Shown here in pieces: positions 15,139 through 25,118 of a stretch of DNA of 64,000 bases. The translations under genes and the position numbers were made by a program. Each line of letters starts with the position of its first letter. The stretch's first letter is position 1. The stretch is from Giardia muris (taxonomy: Eukaryota; Fornicata; Diplomonadida; Hexamitidae), in assembly GCA_006247105.1 (NCBI GenBank), contig CM016925.1, positions 744,001 through 808,000 on the forward strand. The letters run 5' to 3'. The notes under the pieces are model-generated. The model saw nothing but the letters and a program-made list of their open reading frames with translations, was not told the DNA's origin and did no database searches.

Positions 15139-17523
15139 CTACGAGGTATCTCCCGCAATCGCCTCCTGGATGAGGCGCTCGACGTCGGCGTCTGTAACTT
15201 CGTCGGTTGGTGCTGGGGGAAGCTCCAGGTTATGTTGCCGAGTAAACTGCTCGACCATTGCGCGGTATTTCTGGAGCTTCGCGATCTGCCGTGCCGAGGA
15301 GCGAAGGAGTTTCTGCTCACGTTCCTTAGCGGCATCTCTAAGCTTCAGAAGGGCGGTCTCAGCGCTTTTCTTCAGGTGTTTGGTCCCTTCGGTTAGGCGT
15401 ATGATCTCTGCATCCTTTTCTTTTGTCGCTCGCTCAAGGGCTTCCAGAGTATTGACAAGACCTTGATTTGTCTGCTCAGATGTTTGCACAAGGATCTTTA
15501 AGTTATCATTTTGACTCATAAGGAGGCTAATCTCATTCTCTCTCTCTTCAAATTCCTCTCTAGAGACATACTTTTCCTGAATTGTTAGATAAAACGCCTC
15601 ATGTTTTCTCTTCAAATCATCACCTCGTAGCTTTGTAGCTCGTAAGTCCTCCAAGACCAGAAGGAACCGTTCAACGACCTGAGAGATTGATGATGTTTGT
15701 AACAACTTATAGAAGGTGGCGACTTCCAGAAGGAGTTCTTCGAGCTTATATGTGACCTCAGTGTGAATTGTTTGTAGATGCCGAATTTCTTCTTGTTGTG
15801 CTTCTATTATTGCAGTCAATTCCTTATTCTCTCCAACTTGGTCCAAGACACGTTCCGTTTGACTCAGAACGGTATCTAATCCGTCTTCCACACCCTTCTT
15901 AAAGCTCGTCAACAAAGTATCTTGCAATTGAGAAGCTTCTGTTGAGATATCGATAGGCTTCTGACTACGGCTCAATGATCTCTTGAGAGAGGCCATGGAG
16001 TTGTTTAGAAGACTGGTTTGAACTCCTATGTCCTTTTCTAGAAGGATGGACAAAAGATGGAAGTCTGAAGATAGATTCTGTAACAAGTCAGTTGTAAATT
16101 CTGACTTAAGAAGTTGCGCGCTTCTTGCAACCTCGGCTTGAGAATCGATAGCACTAAAGGTGAGAGGGATAACACTAGAGCCTAGAGCGATGGACTCTGT
16201 AACTGGCTTGAGAAGAACTGAATCCATAGGAGAGGTTCCATGATCAACCTTTGTGACAGGACTAGCTGCACACGTCTCACTACAACTAGAAACGAGAACA
16301 GAGGGATTCAATGGGGTTAGGATACACTTCAAGGATGGTTCCGAGACTTGATCAGTTTCATCTGTCCGAGCGCAATCTCTGACACGTTCGAAGTGTGCTA
16401 GCTCTCCTTTAAGGTATTCGACCATCTCCCTCAAGGCCTTATTCTCCTGGAGAAGCTGATTGTACTGATCCTTCAGAGTTATCGCCTCGTTTGGCCTAAC
16501 CTTGTTCATGACGGACGAGGCACGCTGAGCATAGCGTAGAGTGTTGAGAGTCTCATCAAGATGTTCGACAGATGGAGTGACACAAGCGATCATTAGGGTC
16601 ATAGCATTTCCACCTAGACTGGGCTGAAGAATCCGTGTCAGACGTGAGTCACGATAGGGTACATGTCCTCTCTTCTCTACTAAGGCCTCAAAGACCTTCC
16701 CAAGGGTTAGAAGCGAAAGATTGATGTTGTTCGCTTCTTTCAATCGATCACCTTTCGCTTGTGTCTTCATTAGGCGTTCGGAGCCTGCTAGATCGACTAG
16801 CGTGAACGTTGCGCAACGCTGGGAGATATCTATGGAACTGAAGGACTCAATTGTGGCCAACTTCTCTTCCGTTATATCCGAAGTGGCAACAGACTCGACA
16901 ATTAAACGAAAGATTGCATGAGACCGAGATGAAACCTCGTTCAGTTCTGTGGAGGCAACCTCACGTTTCTTATTCCCAAATCGAATGTATTGAAGGACCT
17001 CATCAAGGGAATGGACGACAATTTCCCGTGCCCCAGTGATCAGAAACCCATCTTTCGTCTCACGCACCTGGATTGATACCTTAGTCCCCTGAAGAAGGTC
17101 CTTCAAGTCCTCGTTGTACAGCTCGCTATAGGAGAGGCGTACGATGAAGCGCCGGGCTGGGGATTGCTTGATTTGCTTGAAGAGGTTCTCAACTGCTAAT
17201 GGAATAAGACCTGGTGTTAATCTACCTGTAAAACAGTCACCAAACATCGTGTAGGACTTCCCAGAACTGCTCTGACCATAGGCGAAGACGGTGCAATTGA
17301 AGCCTTCCAGGACGCGCGCTATGAAGGGATTGACGTGTGAATCGTAAATGTCTTGTGTGGCACTTCCTGGGCCATAGACAGCGGAGTATGAAAACTGCAA
17401 GGTGGACATCTGGGAGTCATTGAGTAGTAGGACTTGGGGCCGATATTCCCAAGGGGCCGTCTCCTCCCCTTGTTTGGGTGGCCGAACACGAACGACAACA
17501 ACGATACGCTCAGAATTAGTCAT
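15139..17523 (-). CDS. kinesin with N-terminal motor
   Basis: 794 residues starting MTNSERIVVVVRVRPP. The motor domain (~1-345) has all landmarks: P-loop GQSSSGKSYT, switch I NEVSSRSHAIFRL, switch II LVDLAGSERL and the HVPYRDSRLTRILQ segment. Coiled coil follows from ~395, with a long non-helical linker and more coil to the end. It moves cargo or depolymerises along microtubules using ATP; the subfamily cannot be fixed from the sequence alone. The frame extends 55 residues upstream, but the ATG at 17521-17523 follows gttgaaaaa and begins exactly at the first motor strand. Confidence 0.92.
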   Translation of the reverse strand: MTNSERIVVVVRVRPPKQGEETAPWEYRPQVLLLNDSQMSTLQFSYSAVYGPGSATQDIYDSHVNPFIARVLEGFNCTVFAYGQSSSGKSYTMFGDCFTGRLTPGLIPLAVENLFKQIKQSPARRFIVRLSYSELYNEDLKDLLQGTKVSIQVRETKDGFLITGAREIVVHSLDEVLQYIRFGNKKREVASTELNEVSSRSHAIFRLIVESVATSDITEEKLATIESFSSIDISQRCATFTLVDLAGSERLMKTQAKGDRLKEANNINLSLLTLGKVFEALVEKRGHVPYRDSRLTRILQPSLGGNAMTLMIACVTPSVEHLDETLNTLRYAQRASSVMNKVRPNEAITLKDQYNQLLQENKALREMVEYLKGELAHFERVRDCARTDETDQVSEPSLKCILTPLNPSVLVSSCSETCAASPVTKVDHGTSPMDSVLLKPVTESIALGSSVIPLTFSAIDSQAEVARSAQLLKSEFTTDLLQNLSSDFHLLSILLEKDIGVQTSLLNNSMASLKRSLSRSQKPIDISTEASQLQDTLLTSFKKGVEDGLDTVLSQTERVLDQVGENKELTAIIEAQQEEIRHLQTIHTEVTYKLEELLLEVATFYKLLQTSSISQVVERFLLVLEDLRATKLRGDDLKRKHEAFYLTIQEKYVSREEFEERENEISLLMSQNDNLKILVQTSEQTNQGLVNTLEALERATKEKDAEIIRLTEGTKHLKKSAETALLKLRDAAKEREQKLLRSSARQIAKLQKYRAMVEQFTRQHNLELPPAPTDEVTDADVERLIQEAIAGDTS

Positions 17524-17645
17524 TTTTTCAACAAACAATGGGAAGGAGCGTCTGGGATTAAGTATGATGGCTTCTATGAGCCAATACCTCATAATGAGAC
17601 CTCTGGGACTAATATGCTTGACATGATGGTCGAAGGAAAAATTAA
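17524..17645. promoter_or_regulatory. 122-bp divergent spacer
   Basis: This spacer separates the kinesin (minus) and the HAT-repeat gene (plus). A/T-rich initiators sit at each end (ttttttcaac and gaaaaattaa). No convincing small gene lies between. Confidence 0.4.
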
Positions 17646-20447
17646 ATGAGTTATGCCGCATTAGGACCGAAGGTACGCGAGAACCCATTCAATCATGCAT
17701 CCTGGGCTGCCCTTTGCGACCGAAGCTTAATGACGACCTTATCCCGCGAGGAATACCTTCGATTCCTCAGGCTTTATATGGACATCTTCCCAACCGATAC
17801 CGAGGCGTCGCTTCTTTACTTGAGTATAACCTCAAGCCTCCAGAACGCGTCCACGACGGACCAGGCGCACTTCCAGCGGATTCTGGGCGTCGCGCACGTA
17901 GTTCCCAGTGCAGGGATGTTTGACACTCTATGCACGCACCTACAGAAGCAGATAATTGAGGAGAAGGCGGACGACGTGGTTCCCCTCTATCAGGGGGTTA
18001 TTGCCGCGTCCGTCATCTGGACGCCGTACGACTTCAACGCCAGTAAGGTCCGGCATCGTCTTTTGGATTACCTTTGGAAGACCAAGAGGTATAGTGAGTG
18101 TCTGCTTCTGTATGAGTACTTCATGAGTATTCCGAACGCATATGCGCATTCGGACCTCACTGTGTTGAGTTTCTATAAGTGCATGGATCAATTGTGCCAG
18201 GATTGCCAACTCGGGTATTTTCATGAATACATGGATGAGGGTGGGCTGACACGTCTAGAAGAAGCCATCAAAGGATGCGATTGTCCAGTCCCAGTCACCG
18301 TCAAGGATGTCCTTTGCTTTCTGAGAGCTCGAAGGAATGCTAGCATCGTTTATGCATACGTTGGTAAGCGGGTCCGTTTATTCACCGCCGCAGTGGCAAA
18401 GGCTACTCCTGGCCCGGATAAGTTCCAAACCCAGATCAAGAAGACTCAGTTCCATCCCAATTCTACAAGGGATCAAGCAAGGCTTTGTGAGGCACAGTGG
18501 ACGGAAGCTTTGGACTATGAGGCGCGTCTCTGTGGTATTCTGGTGCGTTCTCAGATCATTACTCGTGTTGAGGCTGCTAGGCGAGTACTTCGGGCCTTTG
18601 AGCTTGCGGCTGCTTACATTCCCAATCCGAACACATTCTTCAATGCAATCAACTACTGTCTGCGTTTACTCAAGCTTGGAATCGTTGACCTTTCAGATTC
18701 CGTCGATTTACTCGAAGAAGAGCAGAACATATCATTCACTGCCTGCAGTTTTACACGGCAGAACATACTGAGACCGCTTGTGGAGGCACACTTCTCAAGT
18801 CAGCACCTTTCATCAATGGATGGTCCATTTCCCACCGTTCTGACCATCGTCGATAAGATTCAGTTCCTATTTGGATTAGCATTACGAGTGCTTGGGAAGG
18901 TGAAGCAGGAAGTCATTCTCGAGCCATCAACGGATGAGCATACGCCCTTTGGGGTATATGCCTTTCCAGGGTCGAAGATAGGAGCTGTTACACACGTACA
19001 AGAAGAAGAGGATGAGGATGAAATCATTGAGTACGATACGTTGGAGATTATTCCGACGCAGGATTTGACACTACCGTTACGTCAGCGCTTGTCCGGCTTG
19101 GATGTGGACGAGGATAACCCTTTTTGTTCCCGCTTCCTCTGTATGCAGAACAATGGGCTTTCGGCCATCATCCTTAGGGTCTTGGACGTCCTCAATGAGA
19201 TACTGGAGAAGAAGATGCTGGATGACTCAAACGTTGAGATAAGAGATGAATTGAGACGGTTGTACTCTCAGTTTTTGACGGGGGCGCGAGTTTATGCCTT
19301 TACAGCTCTCAATTGGCTAGCCTCCTATGCATACATGAAGCACTTATATCTCTCAACTATTGATCAGAATTCTAGAACATCTGATGCAATGGTGCGCGTA
19401 TTGGCTGAAGGCTGCTACAGAATAATCAACCAGGCAGTCAATTATCATTATACTTCCCTTGTTGATCATGAAGATGCATCCAAAGGTGGCCTGCTTCCAA
19501 TCCGATCTTTTAACATATTCATTGGTCATACACTCAAGGGGATGTTGGATATGCTTCTAGCGGATTCGGAGACTAGACCGATAGCATTAGAGATCATGCG
19601 TGATACCTTGCGTCAAGAGTCTTGCTTCTTCATCTTTAAGGAGAAACCAGCCATCTTTTCCCCAGACTTTGAACCGCTATTACGCTTGCATATGGGCGTT
19701 TTGAGCATGTCATCTAAGCATGCGGAGGTCTCAAAACTCATCTATCTTTTAACGGACCGTTCAAAGGAACTTGCCAGAAAGCTTGCAGAGAGTAATGAGT
19801 CGCATGTGCAATGCACGGAACTCTCTTTGAATACCACTCAGTCCTTCCTTGAACAGCTGAGTCGACTGGCATGGCCGACGACGACGAGGACGGGAATCGT
19901 TCCAACCGTCCCAATATTGCCACCACTGGACCATCAGATCCTCAATAGGAACATTATCACTCTATTCCGTGATCCACAGGCCATCCAGGCCGCTATCTAT
20001 GAGGCTGCTGATAGAGACTTACGAACAGTGCATAAGTACAAGGCAAACGCGTTCCGCACTCGACATTTGAAGCCTCAGGTGGATACCATCATTAGGAAGA
20101 TCTACGCCTCATGCAAGGGCTTCCTTGTTCGCCCCGAAGACCTCACCTTCTACTTGGGAGGTGATAGCACGGTGGAGGCGCAAGCGGGGATCACAAACCG
20201 TCTTTCCGTGACGATCAATAACAAGCTGCGAGAACGACAAGGGCTTCGGTTGGCGGCACACCTCGACTTCTCCGAACGGCCTTTATTCTACCCCCTTGCA
20301 AACATCATCCTTACGGCCCCTAAGGCCGGTTCCTTGCCCATCATTAATCCGACGCAACGAGATAAGATTGAGAAGAGAATGGCCGCCCTCGCCCTGCTCT
20401 CAACCCCTGAGACTGAGGTCCTTCAAGCTCTTCTCAGCATGCTCTAA
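17646..20447 (+). CDS. HAT-repeat protein, possible Rna14/CstF-77
   Basis: 933 residues. The N-terminal half is helical, with HAT-like pairs: NPFNHASWAALCDRSL, EEYLRFLRLYMDIFPTDTEASLLYL, RYSECLLLYEYFMSIPN. This order, an opening NP-x-x-x-x-x-W followed by a Y-x-x-x-L-x-x-FP repeat, is typical of Rna14/CstF-77, the scaffold that recruits polyadenylation factors. An acidic segment (EEEDEDEIIEYD) divides the protein near residue 460. The function would be 3'-end processing in the nucleus. Other HAT proteins such as Prp6 or Clf1 are possible, and similarity is weak. The start follows aaaaatta. Confidence 0.5.
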   Translation: MSYAALGPKVRENPFNHASWAALCDRSLMTTLSREEYLRFLRLYMDIFPTDTEASLLYLSITSSLQNASTTDQAHFQRILGVAHVVPSAGMFDTLCTHLQKQIIEEKADDVVPLYQGVIAASVIWTPYDFNASKVRHRLLDYLWKTKRYSECLLLYEYFMSIPNAYAHSDLTVLSFYKCMDQLCQDCQLGYFHEYMDEGGLTRLEEAIKGCDCPVPVTVKDVLCFLRARRNASIVYAYVGKRVRLFTAAVAKATPGPDKFQTQIKKTQFHPNSTRDQARLCEAQWTEALDYEARLCGILVRSQIITRVEAARRVLRAFELAAAYIPNPNTFFNAINYCLRLLKLGIVDLSDSVDLLEEEQNISFTACSFTRQNILRPLVEAHFSSQHLSSMDGPFPTVLTIVDKIQFLFGLALRVLGKVKQEVILEPSTDEHTPFGVYAFPGSKIGAVTHVQEEEDEDEIIEYDTLEIIPTQDLTLPLRQRLSGLDVDEDNPFCSRFLCMQNNGLSAIILRVLDVLNEILEKKMLDDSNVEIRDELRRLYSQFLTGARVYAFTALNWLASYAYMKHLYLSTIDQNSRTSDAMVRVLAEGCYRIINQAVNYHYTSLVDHEDASKGGLLPIRSFNIFIGHTLKGMLDMLLADSETRPIALEIMRDTLRQESCFFIFKEKPAIFSPDFEPLLRLHMGVLSMSSKHAEVSKLIYLLTDRSKELARKLAESNESHVQCTELSLNTTQSFLEQLSRLAWPTTTRTGIVPTVPILPPLDHQILNRNIITLFRDPQAIQAAIYEAADRDLRTVHKYKANAFRTRHLKPQVDTIIRKIYASCKGFLVRPEDLTFYLGGDSTVEAQAGITNRLSVTINNKLRERQGLRLAAHLDFSERPLFYPLANIILTAPKAGSLPIINPTQRDKIEKRMAALALLSTPETEVLQALLSML

Positions 20448-20478
20448 TAAACCTCGAAGACGCTTCACTTTTGAGCAC

Positions 20479-23400
20479 TCACTTGACACGGTGCTTAGGC
20501 TTCAACGCAGGATAACGGTCGGATGCATAGCTCCGTGTGGGAGAGGCGATACTCATATCCCGTTGGCCTTGGGTCGGTGGCGACGCCACTAGAGACGCGT
20601 CAGACGTCCCGGATACCGCTAATGACGGCTGTTGCGACATACGTGAAATCATATCCCGATAACGGCTCAGGTCGTCCGCCATCGAGTTCATGTGGACTTG
20701 CGCCCACTCAAGCTCTTGTTGCATATCCGCAGCACGGATCTTCGATTCCGCAAGCTGCTCCTGTAACCGTGAGTCGTTTGGTAATGGAACATTCCCAGTC
20801 TCCCCCGTCATATGCTTCAATGCGATCTCCGCATCTCGTAGCTCTGTACGAAGGCGTGCAACAGTGGCGTCGCGATCAGCAAGGTCGGCGGTCATCTGGG
20901 CGACACGATCCTCGAGCTGCTCGACACGAACGACCGTGTACTTATCTCCCATTGCCTTCATGCGTTCGACACTCCTGTCGAGCATGTCTGTCTGGAGCAT
21001 CGCGAGCTGAGACTCCTTCTCCGCAAGCTGCGAGAGGATCTCCTTGACCTCGTCCTGGTTGTAGAAGCGGGTCGCCGCTGAGCCCTTTGTCGTCATCGTG
21101 CGCGCCACACGTCCCCCGGAGATTGGGGTCGAGGCGACCGACGTCGAGATGAGGCGCTGGATCTCGCGCTCCTTCTGCTCGAGCTGGTTCGAGAGCTGAT
21201 CGACGCGCGTCATCTTCTCGTTGAGGAGGGTCAGGAGGTCGGAGTAGCTCGGGCCATCAACGGCCTGCTTGCGAATGTTGACGATCTCCGCGTCCCGCAT
21301 TGCGACGAGACGGCTGAGCTCGGTCACGCGGCGCTCGTACTCGTTGAGTTCGTCGGTAAGCTTCGTAATGATCTTCGGGTCATTCCCTTGTGCGTCACGT
21401 TCGATTAGGTCACTATGGTTATGCTCGGGTCCAGTGCGACCAGGACCACGAAGCTTGCTCGAGCCTAACGCCTGCGAGCCCGCAAGCCCACCACCAGCGG
21501 CATTACGAGAGCGCGAGCGGGAGAGAGCCAGGCCTCCTCGGGAGATGGCACGCTTCGTGTCCTCTCCAAGAGCCCCACCAACGGTCTCAAGCTTCGAGGG
21601 GTCACCTCCGGCGAGCAAGTATTCGAGCTGTTCCTTCCTCTTCTTGAGCATCTTCTTCATAGCGTCGTTCTCCTCCCCAAGCGTCTTCACAAGGTCCTCG
21701 TACTTTGCGAGCTCCGGATAGATGTTATCCCTCCTGTCAAGTTCCGTCCTCATCAGCTTCAGCTCCTTGAGGAGCGCGCTGTTCTCAGCTCGGACGTCGT
21801 CGGACTCGTTCTTGAAGTGGTGCATGTCCGTCGCCTCCGTCCGCACGCGCTTCAGGTCCGCCTCGCGCCGACGACAAAGGGCCGTAAGGCGCTCATTTTC
21901 CCCGTTCAGGGTGCGGCACGTGTTCGCGTGGCGGCTCTCCTCGGCGGCGATCTTTTCCTTGAGCTCGCGAATCTCCCGGTTCTTCGAGGAGATGATTGCG
22001 CGGAGCTTCGACAGGTCGGCGCTGGTCCCGGTGGTCGTGTCCTCGAGGCTCGCCTCGACCTCGGCAATGAGCTGCTCCAGCTCGACCGTGCGCTCCCGGA
22101 GTCTCTCATTGGCGCGCTCATTGTCAGCAAGGAGCGCGTTGTACCTCTTCTCGAGGTCACTGCCACGGCAGGAGAGAGCGATGCTCCTTTGCGCCCTCGA
22201 GAGGTCCGAGACCTCGCTGTCTCCGGTGACGCGAGCTAATTCGGCACGCGCCTCCGCCAATTTGATCTCCTTCTGGGTATTGTCTGCAAGGAGAGCGTTG
22301 TAGTCGTTCTCCATGACGGTGATCTGACGGCTCCCGGCCCCAAGCTGCGATCGTTGTACTCCATTGCGTATAGAGGCCTGACGCATCGAATGAGTGGGAG
22401 TCACAAGTCGTGAGACGTTCGTGGGATCATACCTCGAAGGTGAGGGTGAGCGACGGTCTCCAGGCTCCGACGCCCGGTACGCGTTCTGCGGGCTCGAGTT
22501 CTGCCTCGGCGTCAGCTCGGAGCGGGCCATCTCAAGCTGCGCCTCGAGATCCTTGACCAGGGTTCCAAGGCGCTCAATTTCCTCGTCCTTGTCGACAATC
22601 GTCTGCGGGTCGATGCGCTCCTGGGCATCCTTCTCGCGGAGTCGGGCCTGCCGGTCGACAACGCCACGGAGGTCATCGGCCTCGGTCTTGGCTCGAGTAT
22701 AGTTCCTCTGAAGGTCGCCATTCCGCTTCTCGAGGTCTGCTATCGTCGACGCCCTCTCATCAAGCTGCTTCTGGAGCCTCTGCTTCTCGCGGTCGTAGGC
22801 AACCTTGTTCTTCAGCGAGTCGTTCTTCAGTTCCTTGATCTGCTGCTGGAGGTCCGCCATGACCTTATTTGTCTGCTCAACCTCGGAGACCGACGCCCAG
22901 TGCTTCCCGCCCGCACTCGTTGCCTGGGCGTTCGAACGCGAGCGGGCAGAGAGCTCCGCGCGATTGAGGCGGCGCTTCGTGTCGACGAGCTCCGTGTTCA
23001 GCGCGTTGTTCTGCATCTGGAGCGTGTCGAGAGCCTTCTGCTTCGTCTTCAGGAGCGCCTGGAGCTGAGCAGGATCAGTCGGCTCGAGCTCCGCACGCTG
23101 GGTGGTCCCCGAGGACGAAAGGGCCGTCGAGATGGAGACTGGGACTGGCTCCGGTACCGCCCCCGATTCTACAACTGAAGGACCAGTGGTCCCAAGACGG
23201 TTCATGATGTCGCTCGGAGCCGAGGTTGGGTGACGACTCCCAGGGAGCGTGCGCGACTTTTGTAAGTTCAACTCTGCATCCTCATCATCCCTAGGGGTAC
23301 GCATACGGGACTCACTCATATCAAAGGCTTGACGGGTCTTGATTGGTAGCGTCGAATGAGGGTTTGCCACCACCTCCGACGACGTGAACTCGGAATCCTT

Positions 23401-24006
23401 CCCCGTAACCAGCTGCGGGACAGAGTCGCTCAGCTGCGCCTCAGGATAAAGACGGTCGCGGTGCTCCTTCAGAATACCGTAGGCCCCGGTCACGTTCCGC
23501 TGGAGAGCGTGTCTAATCGCTACGTCGATAGTATCCAGGCTTGGCTTCCCACCAGAGAGCATCGCAGTCAAGGATTTCGTGTCGTTGTGGAGAGTCGAGT
23601 AGTCGAGAGCTGAGAGCCCATCAACGTCACGGCCATCAAGGGCAGAGTATGGGACGAGAAGCGCGACTGTCTCGGAGTGCCCCTGCTCCGCAGCAAGCAT
23701 TAACGCTGTTCTATCCTTCTCTAGAGGGACTCTTGCCTCCGCAGGGGCGAGAAGCTGGATCATCTTCGTCTTCTCCTTCATGACGGCGAAGGCAAGAGCC
23801 GTGAGTCGCATCTTGTTGACCCGGCCCGCCTCATGCTTGAGGAGAAGGCTTACGATCTGCTCGTTCTCCGCGATGACGGCAAGCATGAGCCCGGTGTTTC
23901 CGTCCGCGTCCGTCGACCCTTTGTACTTGTTGAGGTTGGCCGTCACGTACTTGACGTCCCCATTTGACACGGCCTTGAGCCAGTCCTGGACAGTCTTGGG
24001 AGGCAT
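20479..24006 (-). CDS. protein 21.1-type ankyrin repeat / coiled-coil protein
   Basis: 1175 residues from MPPKTVQDWL. Residues ~1-165 hold about five ankyrin repeats (GNTGLMLAVIAENEQIVSLLL, RTALMLAAEQGHSETVALLV). A Ser/Pro linker follows (~215-325) and then nearly 800 residues of coiled coil with short basic breaks (RGGLALSRSRSRNAAGG). There is no kinase domain, which is the definition of the Giardia 21.1 group. These are presumed scaffolds and their partners are unknown. G/C-rich biased codons suggest high expression. The start follows gaatttaaaa on the minus strand. Confidence 0.85.
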   Translation of the reverse strand: MPPKTVQDWLKAVSNGDVKYVTANLNKYKGSTDADGNTGLMLAVIAENEQIVSLLLKHEAGRVNKMRLTALAFAVMKEKTKMIQLLAPAEARVPLEKDRTALMLAAEQGHSETVALLVPYSALDGRDVDGLSALDYSTLHNDTKSLTAMLSGGKPSLDTIDVAIRHALQRNVTGAYGILKEHRDRLYPEAQLSDSVPQLVTGKDSEFTSSEVVANPHSTLPIKTRQAFDMSESRMRTPRDDEDAELNLQKSRTLPGSRHPTSAPSDIMNRLGTTGPSVVESGAVPEPVPVSISTALSSSGTTQRAELEPTDPAQLQALLKTKQKALDTLQMQNNALNTELVDTKRRLNRAELSARSRSNAQATSAGGKHWASVSEVEQTNKVMADLQQQIKELKNDSLKNKVAYDREKQRLQKQLDERASTIADLEKRNGDLQRNYTRAKTEADDLRGVVDRQARLREKDAQERIDPQTIVDKDEEIERLGTLVKDLEAQLEMARSELTPRQNSSPQNAYRASEPGDRRSPSPSRYDPTNVSRLVTPTHSMRQASIRNGVQRSQLGAGSRQITVMENDYNALLADNTQKEIKLAEARAELARVTGDSEVSDLSRAQRSIALSCRGSDLEKRYNALLADNERANERLRERTVELEQLIAEVEASLEDTTTGTSADLSKLRAIISSKNREIRELKEKIAAEESRHANTCRTLNGENERLTALCRRREADLKRVRTEATDMHHFKNESDDVRAENSALLKELKLMRTELDRRDNIYPELAKYEDLVKTLGEENDAMKKMLKKRKEQLEYLLAGGDPSKLETVGGALGEDTKRAISRGGLALSRSRSRNAAGGGLAGSQALGSSKLRGPGRTGPEHNHSDLIERDAQGNDPKIITKLTDELNEYERRVTELSRLVAMRDAEIVNIRKQAVDGPSYSDLLTLLNEKMTRVDQLSNQLEQKEREIQRLISTSVASTPISGGRVARTMTTKGSAATRFYNQDEVKEILSQLAEKESQLAMLQTDMLDRSVERMKAMGDKYTVVRVEQLEDRVAQMTADLADRDATVARLRTELRDAEIALKHMTGETGNVPLPNDSRLQEQLAESKIRAADMQQELEWAQVHMNSMADDLSRYRDMISRMSQQPSLAVSGTSDASLVASPPTQGQRDMSIASPTRSYASDRYPALKPKHRVK

Positions 24007-24056
24007 TTTTAAATTCTGAAATCGCGAATTTCGCCACCCCACAAGGAGATTGAGAT
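24007..24056. promoter_or_regulatory. 50-bp divergent spacer
   Basis: This spacer lies between the 21.1-type gene (minus) and PIG-V (plus). The run tttaaattctgaaat sits on the minus-gene side and gagattgagat on the plus-gene side. An imperfect palindrome, gaaatcgcgaatttc, lies between. Confidence 0.4.
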
Positions 24057-25118
24057 ATGCATGGGGGCACGATCGCAATTCGCGCTGCAGCCCCTCTGCT
24101 GGTACTTCTCTTAGTGGGGCTCCTCCCGCCCGCCCTTCCCACGTATGCGGAGAGCGGGCTCGCCTGGTGGGAGAAGCCCTTTACCAGCTGGGATGTAGAA
24201 TGGTTTCTCAGCATTGCAGGAGGAGGGTATACGACGGAGCAAAGGCTAGCCTTCTTCCCGATGCTTCCATGGCTTCTGCGATGGCTTGGGCTCTGGGGGG
24301 TGATCCTCATAAACTGTATACTGCGATGTGTCAACCTCTGGCTTTCCACGAAGCTACTGGGGCGATTGGGGGTTGATGGGGGGAAGGAGCTTATATTTGC
24401 TTTGACCGCATCTCCCATCACCGTCTTTGAGACTGCACCCTATACGGAGTCCTTATTTGCCACGTGCTCTATGATCTTCATACTCCTATGGGTGAAAGGA
24501 GAGTTGTACTCGGTCCAGATATTGATGACGGGGCTTGCAGGACTGACTCGGAATACAACCGTCTTTCTTGCCGGGTATTACCTATTCACCTTGTTGTTTA
24601 ACGTACCCAAAGGAAGAAGGATGATATCTCTAGCGCTTTTACCGGTTCCAATCGTCCAGACCCTAGTCCCATTGAAGTGTCGGCTATCGACGTTTTACAA
24701 CCGTTCGGTTGGGGTACTAGAGAGTATGCAATTGTACTCAGCGATACAGGAGAGGTACTGGAACGTCGGCTTTGGTCGCTATTGGAAACTAAAGAACCTT
24801 CCTCGCTTCCTCTTGGCATCCCCATGGATATACTATTCCCTTCATAGTCTTTGGATGGAACTTCAAAGGATCCTCAAGGAGGATCGGTTCCGACCCTCCC
24901 CCCGCCTAGCTGTCTGTCTACACAACATGGCCCTTTGCATCTTAGTGGTGAGTACGGCCAACGTGGAGATACTCACGAGGATACTCTTCTCAAGTACTCC
25001 CTGGCTATACGGATACCTATCCACGCAAAGAAAAGAAGACCAGCTCTGGAAGTATCTCTTCGTGGGGTATGCCTCCCTTGGGTGTCTTTTGTTCGGTTGT
25101 TTCTTACCTTGGACCTAA
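24057..25118 (+). CDS. PIGV: GPI mannosyltransferase 2 (PIG-V)
   Basis: 353 residues, multipass, with an N-terminal hydrophobic segment. Family landmarks include TSWDVEWFLSIAGGGY (the luminal WD-x-x-x-F motif with the catalytic Asp), EQRLAFFPMLPWLLR, ASPITVFETAPYTESLF and the C-terminal YWNVGFGRYWKLKNLPRFLL. PIG-V adds the second mannose to the GPI anchor precursor in the ER, so this organism makes GPI anchors. It is shorter than the usual ~430-490 residues, as expected for a minimal diplomonad enzyme. The last four bases overlap the end of the opposing gene. Confidence 0.8.
   Translation: MHGGTIAIRAAAPLLVLLLVGLLPPALPTYAESGLAWWEKPFTSWDVEWFLSIAGGGYTTEQRLAFFPMLPWLLRWLGLWGVILINCILRCVNLWLSTKLLGRLGVDGGKELIFALTASPITVFETAPYTESLFATCSMIFILLWVKGELYSVQILMTGLAGLTRNTTVFLAGYYLFTLLFNVPKGRRMISLALLPVPIVQTLVPLKCRLSTFYNRSVGVLESMQLYSAIQERYWNVGFGRYWKLKNLPRFLLASPWIYYSLHSLWMELQRILKEDRFRPSPRLAVCLHNMALCILVVSTANVEILTRILFSSTPWLYGYLSTQRKEDQLWKYLFVGYASLGCLLFGCFLPWT

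Noticed and set aside
21269..23178. Long plus-strand frames opposite the 21.1-type coiled-coil gene
   Set aside because: They arise from the biased G/C-rich codons of the real minus gene; no domain or A/T initiator.
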